Of a stretch of DNA of 7,256 nt, positions 6,194 through 7,256 are shown in pieces; position 1 is the stretch's first letter; each line of letters begins with the position of its first letter. The notes beneath the pieces are model-generated. The model saw only the letters and a program-made list of their open reading frames with translations. It searched no databases and was not told the origin of the DNA. The position numbers were made by a program, and so were the translations under genes. The stretch is from Bacteroidaceae bacterium. GTDB taxonomy: Bacteria > Bacteroidota > Bacteroidia > Bacteroidales > Bacteroidaceae. Location of the stretch: assembly GCA_016302435.1 (NCBI GenBank), contig JAEDNQ010000113.1, positions 1 to 7,256 on the forward strand, written 5' to 3'.

Positions 6194-7234
6194 ATGAACA
6201 TTCTAATAACAGGAGCGAGCGGATTCATCGGCAGTTTCCTCTGCGAAGAAGCACTCAGACAAGGCATGCGGACATGGGCCGGAATGAGGGAGCACTCAAG
6301 CCGCCGATGGCTGCAAAACGAGAAGCTCAACTTTGCCTTTCTCGACATGGCCAACGCCGACACACTAAGCTTGCAGCTCAATAAGTATAAGAAGTCAATA
6401 GGCAAGTGGGATGTCATCATCCACGCTGCAGGAGCCACCAAGTGCCTCCACCGCGAGGACTTCTTCAAACACAACTACCACTGCACGGTCAACCTCGTCA
6501 ACACGCTCGACAGCCTCGACATGCTCCCCGAGCAGTTTCTCTACGTCAGCAGCCTCAGTGTCTTGGGCCCAATACGCGAAGTGCCCAATGCCGACGGAAG
6601 CTACAGCGACATGCTCGACACCGACCAGCCATGCCCCAATACGGCATACGGCGAGAGCAAGGTCAAGAGCGAAGAGTTTCTCAGGCATAAGAGCCTGGAG
6701 ACACAGGGACGATTCTGCTACACCATCTTCCGCCCCACAGGTGTCTACGGCCCTCGCGAGAAGGACTACTTCATGATGGCCAAGAGCATCAAGAGCCATG
6801 TTGACTTCGCCGTGGGCCTGAAGAAGCAAGTGCTCACCTTCGTTTACGTGAGAGACCTCGTCAGCGCCATCTTCGCCGCCATCGGCAAGGGTAGCGTGGC
6901 AGGAGGCAAATGCTACAACGTCAGCGATGGACATAACTACAGCAGCCAAGCATTCAGCGACCTCATACAGAAAGAACTCCACATACGGCGAGTGCTTCAC
7001 ATCAAAGCCCCCCTCTGGCTGCTGCGCATCGTCTCATGGACAGCAGAAAAGATGTCACACATCACCGGCAAAGCCTCAACGCTCAATGGCGACAAATACC
7101 GCATCATGAGGCAGCGCAACTGGCAGTGCGACATCACAGCCCTGAAACAAGACCTGGGCTACACCCCCAAGTGGCCCCTCGACAAGGGAGTGAAAGAATG
7201 CATCCAATGGTACAAAGACAACGGATGGCTGTAA
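6194..7234 (+). CDS. NAD(P)-dependent epimerase/dehydratase, extended SDR family
   Basis: This 346-residue protein has a Rossmann fold of the extended short-chain dehydrogenase/reductase type. The N-terminal nucleotide-binding motif GASGFIG is at 7-13, HAAG at 77-80, the serine strand YVSSLSV at 117-123, the catalytic pair Y152 and K156 in YGESK, and the RPTGVYGP segment at 180-187, followed by FVYVRDL at 216-222. After the second strand it has basic residues (R32, R37, R38) rather than an acidic one, which suggests NADP(H) preference; this is inference. The C-terminal third (about 240-346) is the substrate-binding part, with a hydrophobic helix APLWLLRIVSW at 272-282. I recall close relatives across Bacteroidales annotated only as epimerase/dehydratase, so the substrate (a nucleotide sugar or a ketone) cannot be named. 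It is transcribed from its own promoter, divergently from rnr, and is complete. Confidence 0.93.
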   Translation: MNILITGASGFIGSFLCEEALRQGMRTWAGMREHSSRRWLQNEKLNFAFLDMANADTLSLQLNKYKKSIGKWDVIIHAAGATKCLHREDFFKHNYHCTVNLVNTLDSLDMLPEQFLYVSSLSVLGPIREVPNADGSYSDMLDTDQPCPNTAYGESKVKSEEFLRHKSLETQGRFCYTIFRPTGVYGPREKDYFMMAKSIKSHVDFAVGLKKQVLTFVYVRDLVSAIFAAIGKGSVAGGKCYNVSDGHNYSSQAFSDLIQKELHIRRVLHIKAPLWLLRIVSWTAEKMSHITGKASTLNGDKYRIMRQRNWQCDITALKQDLGYTPKWPLDKGVKECIQWYKDNGWL

Positions 7235-7236
7235 AA

Positions 7237-7256
7237 ATCCTCTTTTATCCTCTTTT
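7237..7256 (+). repeat. Two tandem copies of a 10-bp unit at the window end
   Basis: ATCCTCTTTT is present twice in direct succession, starting 3 bases after the SDR stop codon and running to the last base of the window. Whether more copies follow cannot be seen. The T-rich end of each unit lacks a preceding stem, so I do not call it a terminator. Confidence 0.6.

Noticed and set aside
6395..7000. 201-codon open frame on the minus strand opposite the SDR gene
   Set aside because: It shadows a gene with complete SDR motifs, and its valine/alanine/glutamate-rich protein is typical of antisense translation of that codon pattern.

Overview
The window reads as chromosome of a Bacteroidales bacterium, most likely Prevotella-like. 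Three things point there. The one clear promoter is the Bacteroidetes type (TTG, 19 bases, TAnnTTTG). Start codons are preceded by A/T-rich sequence rather than a Shine-Dalgarno. The proteins (short ResB plus CcsA, trihaem peroxidase, Rpn-type nuclease, the SDR) all resemble Bacteroidales forms. This placement is by motif and recall, not by a search.

Layout. Positions 1-311 (+) hold the 3' end of an Rpn-family recombination-promoting nuclease/putative transposase whose catalytic domain lies upstream of the window; its tail contains a 12-bp tandem repeat. A strong two-tier hairpin at 333-388 follows and sits between this gene and the convergent minus-strand block. That block runs from 6062 down to 425 in the order rnr (RNase R), resB, ccsA, ccp. 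rnr and resB overlap by 4 nt (ATGA), resB and ccsA are 16 nt apart, and ccp follows after a 139-nt A/T-rich gap. A 131-nt divergent region with a good promoter at 6144-6173 separates rnr from a plus-strand extended SDR (6194-7234). The window ends in a 10-bp direct repeat.

How the genes fit together. ResB and CcsA form the System II machinery that moves haem across the inner membrane and attaches it to CxxCH motifs. The next gene, ccp, encodes a membrane-anchored or exported cytochrome c peroxidase with three CxxCH motifs, an obvious client, so maturation factors and substrate sit together. The inferred role is removal of periplasmic hydrogen peroxide, perhaps using it as an electron acceptor. 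RNase R, translationally coupled in front, is an RNA-decay enzyme with no evident biochemical link to haem.

No CRISPR array, tRNA, rRNA or complete mobile element is visible. I do not see a wholly new system. The most interesting points are the rnr-resB-ccsA-ccp linkage, the trihaem peroxidase with an isoleucine where the classical distal histidine of the peroxidatic haem should be, and a proline-rich insertion in RNase R.
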